This document shows, piece after piece, positions 30,398-44,021 of a stretch of DNA of 64,000 nucleotides; position 1 is the first letter of the stretch; each line of letters opens with the position of its first letter. The stretch is taken from NCBI GenBank assembly GCA_000721275.1, contig JOFO01000008.1, forward strand, positions 124,001 through 188,000. The letters are read 5' to 3'. Position numbers and translations under genes: made by a program. This DNA comes from Microtetraspora glauca (GTDB lineage Bacteria > Actinomycetota > Actinomycetes > Streptomycetales > Streptomycetaceae). The notes under the pieces were generated by a model, which saw nothing but the letters and a program-made list of their open reading frames with translations, did no database searches and was not told the DNA's origin.

Positions 30398-33255
30398 CGT
30401 GCGTCTCCTGCCCTGAGTTCCTTCACCGAGCTCCTCCGCCCCGTCCACCACGCCTGGACGCCCGCGGCGGCCCCCGTCAGGAGGACCACGGCCAGCGCCG
30501 GCACCACCAGCGACCACGGGTCGGCCCGCAGGGCGATCCCGCCGGCCCCCACCCCGTCCGCCGCCGCGGCCAGCGCCAGCCGGTGCAGGTCGACGCCGGG
30601 CGCCAGCAGCGGCACCGTCGCCCAGCCGGCGAGCGCCCCGCCGAGCGCGGCGAACACCGCCGGCGGCACCGCCTCCAGGGCGAGCAGCCGCCGCCCCTGC
30701 CCGCGGGTCAGGCCCATCGTCCGCAGCCGGGCGAGGAGCGTCGCCCGCTCGGGGCCGCTGCGCGTCAGCGACAGCAGCACCGCGACGACCGCGTACGCGG
30801 CACCGGCTCCGATCGCCGCCGCGTAGAGGCCCTCGGCGCCGGTCTGGAGCGGCGAGTCCACGAAGGCGCCGCGCGCCTCGGCGCGGAGCGCCACCGAGAG
30901 GTCCGGGCTCTTCGCGGCGACGGCCGCGCGCAACGCGGTGCCGTCCACGGTGCCGCCGACCAGCAGGGCGGTGTGCCGCACGTTGGTGATGTCGGCGGTG
31001 TTGACCACCAGGAAGTCCTCGCCGCGGACGGCCGGCGTGTTCTCCCGTACCGCGACGACCTTCACCCGGAAGGCGCCGGCCGCCGCGTTCAGCCGCATCG
31101 GCTGGTCGCCGAGGCGGGCGGCGACCTCGGGGGAGGCGAGCGCCGGCAGGATCCGGTCGGTGTCACCGACGGCCTCCCGGCCGCCCTTGCCGGTGGAGGC
31201 GAGCAGCGCGGCGGGGAAGGCGCCGTTGCCGGTCCGCTGGGCGAGCCGCGCGTAGGCGACGGGGTCGACGGCGACGAGCGGCGCGCTCATCGGCCGGTCG
31301 GTGGAGACCGGCGACGGCAGCGACACGCCGTACTCGATCTGTACGGGCTGCGCCTCGCGGACGCCCTGGACGGAGCGCACGGCGTCGGCGAGCCCGGCCG
31401 GCAGGAGCACGCCCTCGGTGCGGCCCTCGACCCGGGCGTCGGACCCGGTGGCGAGCAGCGCGGCCCGGTCGCGGGCCTCGGCCACCCCGGCGAGGACGGA
31501 GCCGCCGAACGCGGCCGTGGTGAGCGCCAGGACGAGGGCGAGCAGCGGCAGCACGCCGGTGGCGGAGGAACGGGCGGCGCGGGCCAGGGCGAGCGGCCCG
31601 ACGACCCCGCGCATCCGCTGCGCGGGCCGGGCCAGCCGGCGCAGCGGCAGCGGCTGGATCCGTACGAGCACGAGGGCGGCGATCACGCCGACGAGCACCG
31701 GGGCGGCGCTGACCAGGTGGTCGCCGGCGTCGTCGGTGCCGCGCAGCCGCAGCGAGCCGATCGCGGCCGCCGCGAGGACCAGCAGGGTCAGTTCGGCGAC
31801 GGTGCGGCGCCGGGAGGGCCGGGCGTCCACCAGGTCCTCGCGGGCGCCGTGCAGCCGGGGCGCCCGGTGCCGCAGCACCGCCCGGACGGGCAGCACCAGG
31901 GCGGCGATCAGCGCGACGAGGGCGGCGCCGAGGACCGACGGGAGCAGCGGCGCGGAGCCGGTGAGGGCGGGGGCACCGGGCGTGTCCGGGCCGCGCACCA
32001 GGGCCACCGCCGCCACCAGGCCGAGCGCGGCGGCCGGCAGGGCGACGGCGGAGGTCTCGCCGAGCAGCCGGAGGCCGATGCCGGGCAGGGAGGCGCCCCG
32101 GCCGCGGAGCAGGGTGAGCTCGCCGTCCCGGCGGCTGAGGAAGAGGCCGCCGGTCATGGCGACGACCACGGCCGCGACGGCGCCGATGCCGAGGACGGCG
32201 ACGGCGACGACGGGCGAGATGGCGGCCTTCGTCGCCGCGTAGGAGGCGGAGATCTCGTCGAGGCCGGTGCTGACCAGCCCGGTCTCGCCGGTGACCTCGC
32301 GGATCTTCGCCGAGACGGGGCCGGTGCGCGCCGAGTCGACGGCGGCGGCGAGAGGGCCGGCGTCCCGCGCGGTCAGGTGGTCGGCGACGACGGGCAGCCG
32401 CCAGTAGACCTCGGGGGTCTCGGTGGTGGAGGCGAGGGCGGAGCCCGACTCCGGGGCGAGGAGGAGCCCGGCGCGCCAGTAGCGCTTGGGGTCCGTCGGG
32501 TCGTCGGTCAGCGCGAGCACCGGCGTGGACAGCAGCGGTTCCACCGCCCAGTACGGCCGCCGGGGGTCGCGGGGCTCCACGATGCCGGTCACGGTGACGG
32601 CGAGCGGCTCGGCGTTCGCGCCCGGCACGTGCACCACGGAACCGGGCTTGAGCCCGAGGGTCTTCGCCGTCGCGGTCGTCGCCACGGCCTCGGGGCGCTC
32701 CGCGTCACCGCCGGCCGCGCGGCCCTGCTTCAGCACCGCGTGGGAGGCGAGGCCCGACGGCGAGGCGAGCGTGAACCTGACCTGCACGTGGTCGGGTTGC
32801 GGCAGCCACGCGTCCAGTCCGGGGACCGGCTCCATGGTCCGGATCCCGTGGACGGACTCCTCCGGGTCGGTGCGCAGCGGCGCGGGCAGCAGCCGGCGCA
32901 GCGCCTCCTGGTCCTTCCGCAGGGTGTCGGGCGTCACCCGGGAGCCGCGTTCCAGCGGGTAGGTGACGACCAGTTCGGACTGGTGGGCGGGGGCGGTACG
33001 GATGCCGTGCCGCAGCCCCTCCGTCTCGTACGCGTCCACCACCCGCGGCAGCGCGGCGGCGAGCAGCGCGGTGACGAACACCAGCAGCGCCAGGCCGGCG
33101 GCGGCGCCGGGCGCGGCCCGCAGCCGGGTCCGCACCCAGGGCGCGACGGCCCGGGCGCGGGGCCGCCCGGGCTCGGCCGCCGCCGGGGCCGGGGCCTTCT
33201 CGGACTCGCCTGCGGGCTGCATCGGGCGGGACTCCTCGCGCGGGTCGTCGGACAT
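30394..33255 (-). CDS. FtsX/MacB-type ABC permease, large (second permease)
   Basis: The 953-residue membrane protein has a disordered Pro/Ala N-terminus, one helix near residues 50-70 and a large extracytoplasmic domain. FtsX-type blocks follow, each of several helices (VVAVAVLGIGAVAAVVVAMTGGLFLSRRDGEL, given here only as the first block's position, about residues 345-375). A second extracytoplasmic domain lies near 610-800 and the final helices near 820-945. The layout, two FtsX repeats of four helices, is that of actinobacterial MacB-like exporters. It overlaps both neighbours (start shared by TGATG with the first permease, stop by ATGA with the ATPase). Substrate is unknown; such systems often export lipids or peptides. 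Confidence 0.88.
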   Translation of the reverse strand: MSDDPREESRPMQPAGESEKAPAPAAAEPGRPRARAVAPWVRTRLRAAPGAAAGLALLVFVTALLAAALPRVVDAYETEGLRHGIRTAPAHQSELVVTYPLERGSRVTPDTLRKDQEALRRLLPAPLRTDPEESVHGIRTMEPVPGLDAWLPQPDHVQVRFTLASPSGLASHAVLKQGRAAGGDAERPEAVATTATAKTLGLKPGSVVHVPGANAEPLAVTVTGIVEPRDPRRPYWAVEPLLSTPVLALTDDPTDPKRYWRAGLLLAPESGSALASTTETPEVYWRLPVVADHLTARDAGPLAAAVDSARTGPVSAKIREVTGETGLVSTGLDEISASYAATKAAISPVVAVAVLGIGAVAAVVVAMTGGLFLSRRDGELTLLRGRGASLPGIGLRLLGETSAVALPAAALGLVAAVALVRGPDTPGAPALTGSAPLLPSVLGAALVALIAALVLPVRAVLRHRAPRLHGAREDLVDARPSRRRTVAELTLLVLAAAAIGSLRLRGTDDAGDHLVSAAPVLVGVIAALVLVRIQPLPLRRLARPAQRMRGVVGPLALARAARSSATGVLPLLALVLALTTAAFGGSVLAGVAEARDRAALLATGSDARVEGRTEGVLLPAGLADAVRSVQGVREAQPVQIEYGVSLPSPVSTDRPMSAPLVAVDPVAYARLAQRTGNGAFPAALLASTGKGGREAVGDTDRILPALASPEVAARLGDQPMRLNAAAGAFRVKVVAVRENTPAVRGEDFLVVNTADITNVRHTALLVGGTVDGTALRAAVAAKSPDLSVALRAEARGAFVDSPLQTGAEGLYAAAIGAGAAYAVVAVLLSLTRSGPERATLLARLRTMGLTRGQGRRLLALEAVPPAVFAALGGALAGWATVPLLAPGVDLHRLALAAAADGVGAGGIALRADPWSLVVPALAVVLLTGAAAGVQAWWTGRRSSVKELRAGDAR

Positions 33256-36017
33256 CAGTTGTCTCCCTGGTGGCGCAGGGTCACCGCCGGGTCGTTGCGG
33301 CGCAGGGCGATCGCCGCGACGACCGCGAGCGGCAGGGCGGCGACTCCGGCGAGGAGCAGCGCCACCTCGCCGAGGGGCAGTTCGACCAGGACGGGCGGCA
33401 CGGGCCGGGCGGCCTGCCCGGTGAGCACCACCAGCGGCACCACCACGCGGGCCAGCAGGGCGCCGAGGGCGACGCCCACCAGGAGCCCGACGCCGATCAG
33501 GACGCCCTGTTCGGCGGCGAGCAGCCGGGCGAGCCGGCGGCGCGGCGCGCCGAGGGCCCGCAGGATCGCGAACTCGGCGGACCGCTCCCGTACCGAACCG
33601 GCCGAGCCGACCGCGAAGCCGACCGCGGCCAGCGCCGCCGCGGCGGTGGCGACGGCCATGAGGGCGGTGTGGGGGCCGGCGCCGAGCGGGTCGCCGAGCA
33701 GGTCGTCCGCGAGTTCGTCGCGGACGACGAGTTCGCCGGCCTCGCCGGTGGCGTCCGCGCGCAGCGCCCGGACGACGTCGTCGGCCCGGCCGGGCTCGGG
33801 GGCCAGCCACCACTCGGTGGGCGCGACCGGCAGGACCCGCCCGGGGCCGTCGAGGGAGCGGTTGACGGCCGCCAGGTCGACGAGGACGCCGCCGCCGTCC
33901 TCCGGGACGCGGACGCCGGCCGCCGCGGTGCCGGCCCGGCCGCCGGTGCCGGTCGTCGGCAGGTCCGGCACGACCCGGCCGACGACGACGAAGACCCGCC
34001 GGCCGTCGACCATGACCTCCAGCCGCTCGCCGGGCTTCGCCTCGGCGGCGGCCATGAACGCCTCCGACGCGACGGCCGGCAGCGATCCGTCCGTCCGCTC
34101 CTCCCCGGCGGTGAGCGGGCCGAGGAGCCCGCCGACCGTGCCGCCGGCCAGGTCCTCGCGCAGCAGCATGGCGCCGGCCAGCCGTCCGGAGTCGACGGCC
34201 AGCACGCTCGCGGTGCGGCCGGCCAGGTCCATGGCGGTCCGGTGGACCGGGGTGACCTCCCGGACCCCGGGCACGGCGGCGAGCCGCGCCGCCCGGCCCG
34301 GGTCGCCGGGGCCGGTGCCCAGCACCCGCACCTCGGCGCCGGCCCGGAAGTCGGCCTGGTCGTGCTGCGACCGCTCCCACGAGTTGCTCTGGCCGATCGC
34401 CAGCATGCCCATCGCGACGGCGAGGACGAGCAGCAGCACCGGCCCGGCGCCGCGCAGCGGGCGGCGGCTGAACTGCCAGCCGGCCAGCGCCGCGGAGAGC
34501 CCCCGGCCGGCGGCGGCGCGCCGCTCGGCCAGCCGGGCGGCGGGCGGCAGCAGACGGAGCGTCAGCACGGTGCCGGCGAGCAGCGCGAGCGCGGGCGCGG
34601 CCACCAGCACCGGGTCGATCCCGGAGCCGTCGGCGGCGGCCTCCGGGGTCCGCTGGAGCTGCCACAGCGCGATGCCCGCGACGAGCAGCAGCGCGACGTC
34701 CGCGCCGGCCCGCACCGGCCAGGGCAGGGTGCCGCCGCGGGCCTTGCGCAGCGACACGGCGTCGCCGTCCCGGGCGCCGAGCGCGGGGGCGACGACCGCC
34801 GCCGCGCAGACGAGGGCGACGGCGACGGCGACCAGCCACACCGTCGCCGACGGCGAGGTGTCGAGCCGGACGCCGAGCGAGGAGAGCGCGGACCGCTCGG
34901 CGAAGAGCCGGGTCAGCGGGCCGGACAGCAGCGGGGCGGCGACCGCGGCGGGCAGCGCGAGCAGCAGCGCCTCGGCGGCGGCGAGACCGGCGATCCGGCG
35001 CCGGGAGCCGCCGCGGGCGCGCAGCAGCGCGGTCTCGCCGGAGCGTTCGGTGCTGAGCAGCCGGGCGACGAGCAGCAGCGCGTAGGCGGCGAGCAGCACC
35101 AGCTGGACGGCGACGATCAGGAGGGTCGACCGGGAGACCGCGAGGGCGCGTTCGGTCTGCGCGAGGACGGTCGGCAGGCCGGTGACCGCGTCGATCGTGG
35201 TGCCGAAGGCGGTGGTGTCCTCGGCCAGCCGCCGCACCTCCCGCTCCGCCGCCTCGCGCAGCGGCGCGATCCCGCCGGTGTCGAGGCCGGAGAAGTCGGC
35301 GGAGCCCAGCCACGCGGTCTCGCCGGCGGTGACGGCGCCGGAGGCGAGCACCGACGGGTCGGCGAGCAGCGGCCCGTACGTGGTGAAGGAGACGGTCCGC
35401 ACGCCGCGCCCGCCGGCCGGGTCGAGCAGCCAGTACGGGTCGGTGACGTCGGCCGGCGCGTACACGCCGGTGATCCGGACCCGCAGGTCCTTCTCGGCGA
35501 GCCGGTCGGTGAGGACGAGGACCGTGCCGGGTCCGGTCCGCAGCCGCTTCGCCGCCTCCTGCGGCAGCGCCGCCTCCAGGACGCCGCCGGGGCGGCCCGC
35601 CTTCGGCCAGGCGCCGCCGACGAGGGTGAGCCGGGAGCGGTCGAGCGCCGCGAAGTGGGTGAGGTCGGGGTCGCCGGCGCGAGCCGTGGGCGGCTGGAGG
35701 GAGCGGGGCAGCGCGTACGCCCCCGAGGCCTCCAGGCGCCGGACGGTGACGGGCAGTCCGGCGAAGGCGCGCCGGGCGCCGTCGGCGACGGCCCGGTCGG
35801 CGTCGTCCCGCCGGTCGGCCGGGATCTGCCCGGAGACCCGCAGGGTCGCGGCGGCGGCGGAGCGGTCGCGCAGCCCGGCCTGGAGCGCGGCGTTCCCGAT
35901 GGAGCCGGAGAAGCCGGCGAGCGTCGCGAGGACCGCGGTGGTCAGGACGACGGCGAGCAGCGCCGCGCCGAGGAGCAGGCGGTGCGCCCTCACGCGCAGA
36001 AATACGAACCCCGTCAC
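33255..36017 (-). CDS. FtsX/MacB-type ABC permease, large (first permease)
   Basis: The 920-residue protein begins with a signal-like helix (residues 14-35) and a large outer domain. A central FtsX block follows around residues 305-470 and a second outer domain, then a typical C-terminal FtsX block (RSAEFAILRALGAPRRRLARLL, about residues 790-910, is the coupling loop). It ends in RNDPAVTLRHQ, a conserved FtsX tail. The start is GTG 36017 after AGGGGG. Its stop and the next start share one base (TGATG). With the second permease and the ATPase it forms one exporter. Confidence 0.88.
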   Translation of the reverse strand: MTGFVFLRVRAHRLLLGAALLAVVLTTAVLATLAGFSGSIGNAALQAGLRDRSAAAATLRVSGQIPADRRDDADRAVADGARRAFAGLPVTVRRLEASGAYALPRSLQPPTARAGDPDLTHFAALDRSRLTLVGGAWPKAGRPGGVLEAALPQEAAKRLRTGPGTVLVLTDRLAEKDLRVRITGVYAPADVTDPYWLLDPAGGRGVRTVSFTTYGPLLADPSVLASGAVTAGETAWLGSADFSGLDTGGIAPLREAAEREVRRLAEDTTAFGTTIDAVTGLPTVLAQTERALAVSRSTLLIVAVQLVLLAAYALLLVARLLSTERSGETALLRARGGSRRRIAGLAAAEALLLALPAAVAAPLLSGPLTRLFAERSALSSLGVRLDTSPSATVWLVAVAVALVCAAAVVAPALGARDGDAVSLRKARGGTLPWPVRAGADVALLLVAGIALWQLQRTPEAAADGSGIDPVLVAAPALALLAGTVLTLRLLPPAARLAERRAAAGRGLSAALAGWQFSRRPLRGAGPVLLLVLAVAMGMLAIGQSNSWERSQHDQADFRAGAEVRVLGTGPGDPGRAARLAAVPGVREVTPVHRTAMDLAGRTASVLAVDSGRLAGAMLLREDLAGGTVGGLLGPLTAGEERTDGSLPAVASEAFMAAAEAKPGERLEVMVDGRRVFVVVGRVVPDLPTTGTGGRAGTAAAGVRVPEDGGGVLVDLAAVNRSLDGPGRVLPVAPTEWWLAPEPGRADDVVRALRADATGEAGELVVRDELADDLLGDPLGAGPHTALMAVATAAAALAAVGFAVGSAGSVRERSAEFAILRALGAPRRRLARLLAAEQGVLIGVGLLVGVALGALLARVVVPLVVLTGQAARPVPPVLVELPLGEVALLLAGVAALPLAVVAAIALRRNDPAVTLRHQGDN

Positions 36018-36254
36018 CCATCCCCCTGGCCGCTCCGCGCGCGTCCGCGTGCCCCGAACGCCTGTCGAACCCTCGAAAACGTTCTGGGAATGCTTTCATC
36101 GGCCACCGGTCGCTGGAAACCGCTTGCGCGCCGACCTTGATGGGATCGTGACCGTTATCCGGTCAGACGTCCCCGGAATGTGTTCATCCGGTGGCGCGGA
36201 GTGGTCTCGACCTCTTCGAGCGGTCGTGTGTGGGGTAGGCGGGGGGGGGCTGGT
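36018..36254. other. Intergenic region upstream of the ABC exporter operon
   Basis: The 237 bases hold the operon promoter region and the end of the globin gene side. TGACCG-TTATC-CGGTCA (36149-36165) is a clear inverted repeat; on the minus strand GATAAC within it could serve as a -10. A run of nine G lies at 36241-36249, close to the globin stop. No coding frame is supported. Confidence 0.45.
36149..36165. promoter_or_regulatory. Candidate operator upstream of the ABC exporter
   Basis: Perfect 6-bp arms TGACCG and CGGTCA with a 5-base spacer, 132-148 bases before the first permease start, in a comparatively AT-rich stretch. Confidence 0.5.
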
Positions 36255-36662
36255 TCAGCCGGGGGTGTTGATCATCGACGCGGCGGCGTACGTCATGTAC
36301 CGCCACAACTGCGCGTCGTGCTCCGGCGCCAGCTCCAGGCTGTCGAGCGCGTCGCGCATGTGCCGGAGCCACGCGTCGTGCGCGGCCCGGTCGACGGTGA
36401 ACGGCGCGTGCCGCATGCGCAGCCGGGGGTGGCCGCGGCGCTCGCTGTACGTGCCGGGGCCGCCCCAGTACTGCATGAGGAAGAGCGCGAACCGCTCCTC
36501 GGCGGGACCGAGGTCCTCCTCGGGGTACATCGGGCGGAGCAGCGGGTCCCCGGCGACGCCTTCGTAGAAGCGCCGGACGAGGCGGCGGAACGTCTCCTCG
36601 CCGCCGACCTGCTCGTAGAAGGTCTGCTCCTGCACCGTGCCGTCCCCGGGAATCTCGTTCAC
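36255..36662 (-). CDS. glbO: Group II truncated haemoglobin (trHbO type)
   Basis: The 135-residue protein is a 2-on-2 globin: FYEQVGGEETFRRLVRRFY at the start, MYPEEDLGPAEERFALFLMQYWGGP, the proximal-His region RMRHAPFTVDRAAHDAW with R-x-R-H-x-P-F, and a C-terminal AAASMINTPG. These fit trHbO (GlbO), implicated in oxygen and nitrogen-oxide chemistry. The start is GTG 36662; an upstream ATG is out of frame and quickly stopped. The gene lies 86 bases after the FHA protein gene on the same strand, so it may be transcribed with the signalling operon or on its own. Confidence 0.92.
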   Translation of the reverse strand: MNEIPGDGTVQEQTFYEQVGGEETFRRLVRRFYEGVAGDPLLRPMYPEEDLGPAEERFALFLMQYWGGPGTYSERRGHPRLRMRHAPFTVDRAAHDAWLRHMRDALDSLELAPEHDAQLWRYMTYAAASMINTPG

Positions 36663-36706
36663 CGTTCCATCGTCTCAGACGGGGCGGCGGAGGACCGGAG
36701 GTCTAG

Positions 36707-41469
<4,763 letters not shown>

Positions 41470-41471
41470 CC

Positions 41472-44021
41472 TCACACCCACGTCCTGGGGCGGTAGCGGT
41501 TGGCCCGCTCCACCAGTTCGATCCTCTCCTCGCCCCGCTGGGCGAGCCGGGCCAGCACCCGGTAGGCGCGCTCCAGGCCGAAGCGGAGCCCGTTCTCGTC
41601 CAGCGCGCTGCCGAGCAGCGGCTCCCCGCCGCCCGGCGCGGCACCGGGACTCCCGGAGAGTACCCAGTCCAGGGCCGTACCGAGCACCTCCGCCGACAAC
41701 CGCTCCCGGCGCACCGGGTCGAGGCCGAAGCCGCCCAGCGCCGACACCTGCGCGGCGGCGGCCGTCAGGTCCGCGCCGAGCGGTTCGCCCGGCGGGCGCC
41801 GCCGCAGCCGGGCGCGGACCGCCGCGACCCGGGCCGCCGTGTAGTGGATGGACGCCTCCGGTACGGATTCGAGAGCGGCGACCGCCCCCGCGCGGTCCCC
41901 GGCGGCGAGCCGCACCCGGGCCAGCCCGAACGCGGCGCTGACGAAACCGGGGTCGGTCGTCCACACCAGGTGGTAGTACTCGGCCGCGTTGTCGAGCTGG
42001 CCCAGCACCTCCGCGCAGACGCCCAGCGCCAGCTTGGGCGCCGGCTCGCCGGGGAAGGCGTCGTACACCGCGTCGAAGGCGAGCGCCGCGTGCGTCAGGT
42101 CGCCGCCCACCAGCGAGGCCACGCCCCGGTGCCACACCACCCGCCAGTCGTCCGCGTCCCACTGCTCCAGCGCGTCCAGCGTCTGCCCGGCCGACACCAG
42201 GTCCCGCAGGTCGAGCTGGGCCCGCAGCGCCCGCAGCCGCAGCTCCGGGGTGTCGGCGGGCGCTGCCCGCAGCGCCGTGAGGAGTTCGGCGGGCGCGGCG
42301 GCGAGCAGGCCCGCGAGGAAACCGGCGTTGGCGTCCGCGGGGTCCACCCGCGGCACCGGCAGCGCCAGCGCGGTGGCCGCCGTGTCGAGCGGGGCGAGCA
42401 GCTCGGCGAGCGTCTGCCCGGCGGGGATGCCCGCGGCGGCCGGGGGCGCGGAGCGCCGGGCCCGGCCGGTGCGGCGGGCCCCCAGCAGCGACACGTCACC
42501 GGTCTGCTCGGCGAACAGCACGGTGTCGGTGACCCGGGTCTCCGCGGTGAAGAGCGTCGACAGCGCCGGCCGGGGCCGCCCCGACTGGAGGGCGACGACC
42601 TCCCGCAGCACGCCGGTCAGCTGCTCGGCCATCTCCTCGGCGGAGGCGAAGCGGCGCGCCGGGTCCGGGTCGGTGGCCCGCACCAGGAACCGGTAGAACG
42701 ACTCGTACCGCTGGAACACCTCGATGTGCTGCGGCTCCGGCAGCGAGTCCGCGAAGACGGTGGTGTAGCCCTGGAAGTCGAAGGTCAGCACGGCGAGCGT
42801 GCGGGCCACCGTGTACAGGTCGCTGGCGACGGACGGCCCGGCCTCGGCGACCTCGGGCGCCTGGTAGCCGACCGTGCCGTAGATCGCGGACTCGGTGTCG
42901 TCCATCCGCCGGACCGCGCCCATGTCGATGAGCTTCAGCTGGTCCTCGGTCTGGAGCGCGTTGTCCACCTTGAAGTCGCAGTACAGCAGGTTGCGGCTGT
43001 GCAGGTGGCCCAGCGCCTCCAGCGCCTCGATGCCGTACGCGCACGCCTGCTCGACCGGCAGCGGGTCGCGCCGGCCCTCCGGGGTCCGCCGGTCGTTGGC
43101 GATCTCCTTGAGGGACTTGCCGCCGACGTACTCCATGACGATGTAGCCGTCGAGGGAGCCGGTGCGGGCGTCGAGGTGCTCGACGAAGTTGTAGATCCGG
43201 ACGATGTTGGCGTGCTCGATCTCGGCGAGGAAGCGGCGCTCCGAGATCGCCGCCGCCATCGCGTCCTGGTCACCGGTGTCGAGGAGGCCCTTGAGCACCA
43301 CCCACCGGTCGGCGACCGCCCGGTCGACGGCGAGGTAGATCCAGCCGAGGCCGCCGTGCGCGAGGCACCCCGCCACCTCGTACTGCCCGTGCACCACGTC
43401 CCCGGCCCGCAGCTTCGGCACGAAGGAGTACGGGTGCCCGCACGAGGTGCAGAAGCCCTCGGTGCGGCCCGGCCGGTCGCCGCGCGAACGGCCCACCGGC
43501 GCCCCGCAGTCCGAACGGGAGCAGAATCGCTTCCGCTCCGGCACCTCGGGGCGCGCCATCACCGCGGCGCGCGGATCGGGCCGCGGCACCTCCGGGATCG
43601 CGACCAGCCCGGCGCCCAGCCGCTTCCGCGCCGACCGGTCCGCGCCCGTCCCCGAGCTGCGCACCGACACCGAACGGCCCGTGGCCCGCCCGGACAGCGA
43701 CCGCGACAGCCGCCCCGACACCGAACGGCGGGACGACGACGAGCGCGACGAGGCCCGCGACGACGCCCGCGAACCGCTGCGCGCCGACGACGGGTCGGGA
43801 CCCCAGCCGGTCGCCTCCGACGGCGCGCCGAAGCCCGCGTCCGCGCCGCCGCGCCTCCCCGGCACCGCGACCCCGGTCGGATTGGCCCGGAGGTGCCCGC
43901 TGGGCGCCACCACCGGCGCGAGCCCGCAGGTGTCGCAGTACAGCTCGCCGCCGCCGACGTCCTCGTACGCGCCGTCGCACGTGGGCCGCTGGCAGCTCCC
44001 CGGCGCTCTCAGACCGCTCAC
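41472..44021 (-). CDS. pknG: PknG-like serine/threonine protein kinase with TPR tail
   Basis: The 849-residue kinase has two N-terminal zinc-ribbon/rubredoxin-like Cys clusters (CQRPTC with CDTC; CSRSDC with CTSC) split by a Ser/Arg-rich linker. The kinase domain covers about residues 215-480: Gly loop AGCLAHGGLGWIYLA, catalytic Lys in WVVLKGL, catalytic loop LLYCDFKVDN, DMGAVR in place of DFG, and APE-like YQAPEV. A TPR-type helical C-terminus follows (AAEYYHLVWTTDPGFVSAAF). This layout is that of PknG, which in mycobacteria phosphorylates the FHA protein GarA to control glutamate metabolism. GTG 44021 overlaps the preceding gene by four bases. The operon carries GlnX/GlnH-like genes upstream, as in mycobacteria. 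Confidence 0.93.
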   Translation of the reverse strand: MSGLRAPGSCQRPTCDGAYEDVGGGELYCDTCGLAPVVAPSGHLRANPTGVAVPGRRGGADAGFGAPSEATGWGPDPSSARSGSRASSRASSRSSSSRRSVSGRLSRSLSGRATGRSVSVRSSGTGADRSARKRLGAGLVAIPEVPRPDPRAAVMARPEVPERKRFCSRSDCGAPVGRSRGDRPGRTEGFCTSCGHPYSFVPKLRAGDVVHGQYEVAGCLAHGGLGWIYLAVDRAVADRWVVLKGLLDTGDQDAMAAAISERRFLAEIEHANIVRIYNFVEHLDARTGSLDGYIVMEYVGGKSLKEIANDRRTPEGRRDPLPVEQACAYGIEALEALGHLHSRNLLYCDFKVDNALQTEDQLKLIDMGAVRRMDDTESAIYGTVGYQAPEVAEAGPSVASDLYTVARTLAVLTFDFQGYTTVFADSLPEPQHIEVFQRYESFYRFLVRATDPDPARRFASAEEMAEQLTGVLREVVALQSGRPRPALSTLFTAETRVTDTVLFAEQTGDVSLLGARRTGRARRSAPPAAAGIPAGQTLAELLAPLDTAATALALPVPRVDPADANAGFLAGLLAAAPAELLTALRAAPADTPELRLRALRAQLDLRDLVSAGQTLDALEQWDADDWRVVWHRGVASLVGGDLTHAALAFDAVYDAFPGEPAPKLALGVCAEVLGQLDNAAEYYHLVWTTDPGFVSAAFGLARVRLAAGDRAGAVAALESVPEASIHYTAARVAAVRARLRRRPPGEPLGADLTAAAAQVSALGGFGLDPVRRERLSAEVLGTALDWVLSGSPGAAPGGGEPLLGSALDENGLRFGLERAYRVLARLAQRGEERIELVERANRYRPRTWV

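Noticed and set aside
30394..36099. A 1901-codon open frame on the minus strand
   Set aside because: Only its left half (from ATG 33255) encodes a permease; the rest is the shadow of the first permease in another frame.
36241..36249. Run of nine G as a phase-variation tract
   Set aside because: It is outside any coding sequence, 6-14 bases beyond the globin stop, and such runs are expected at this base composition.
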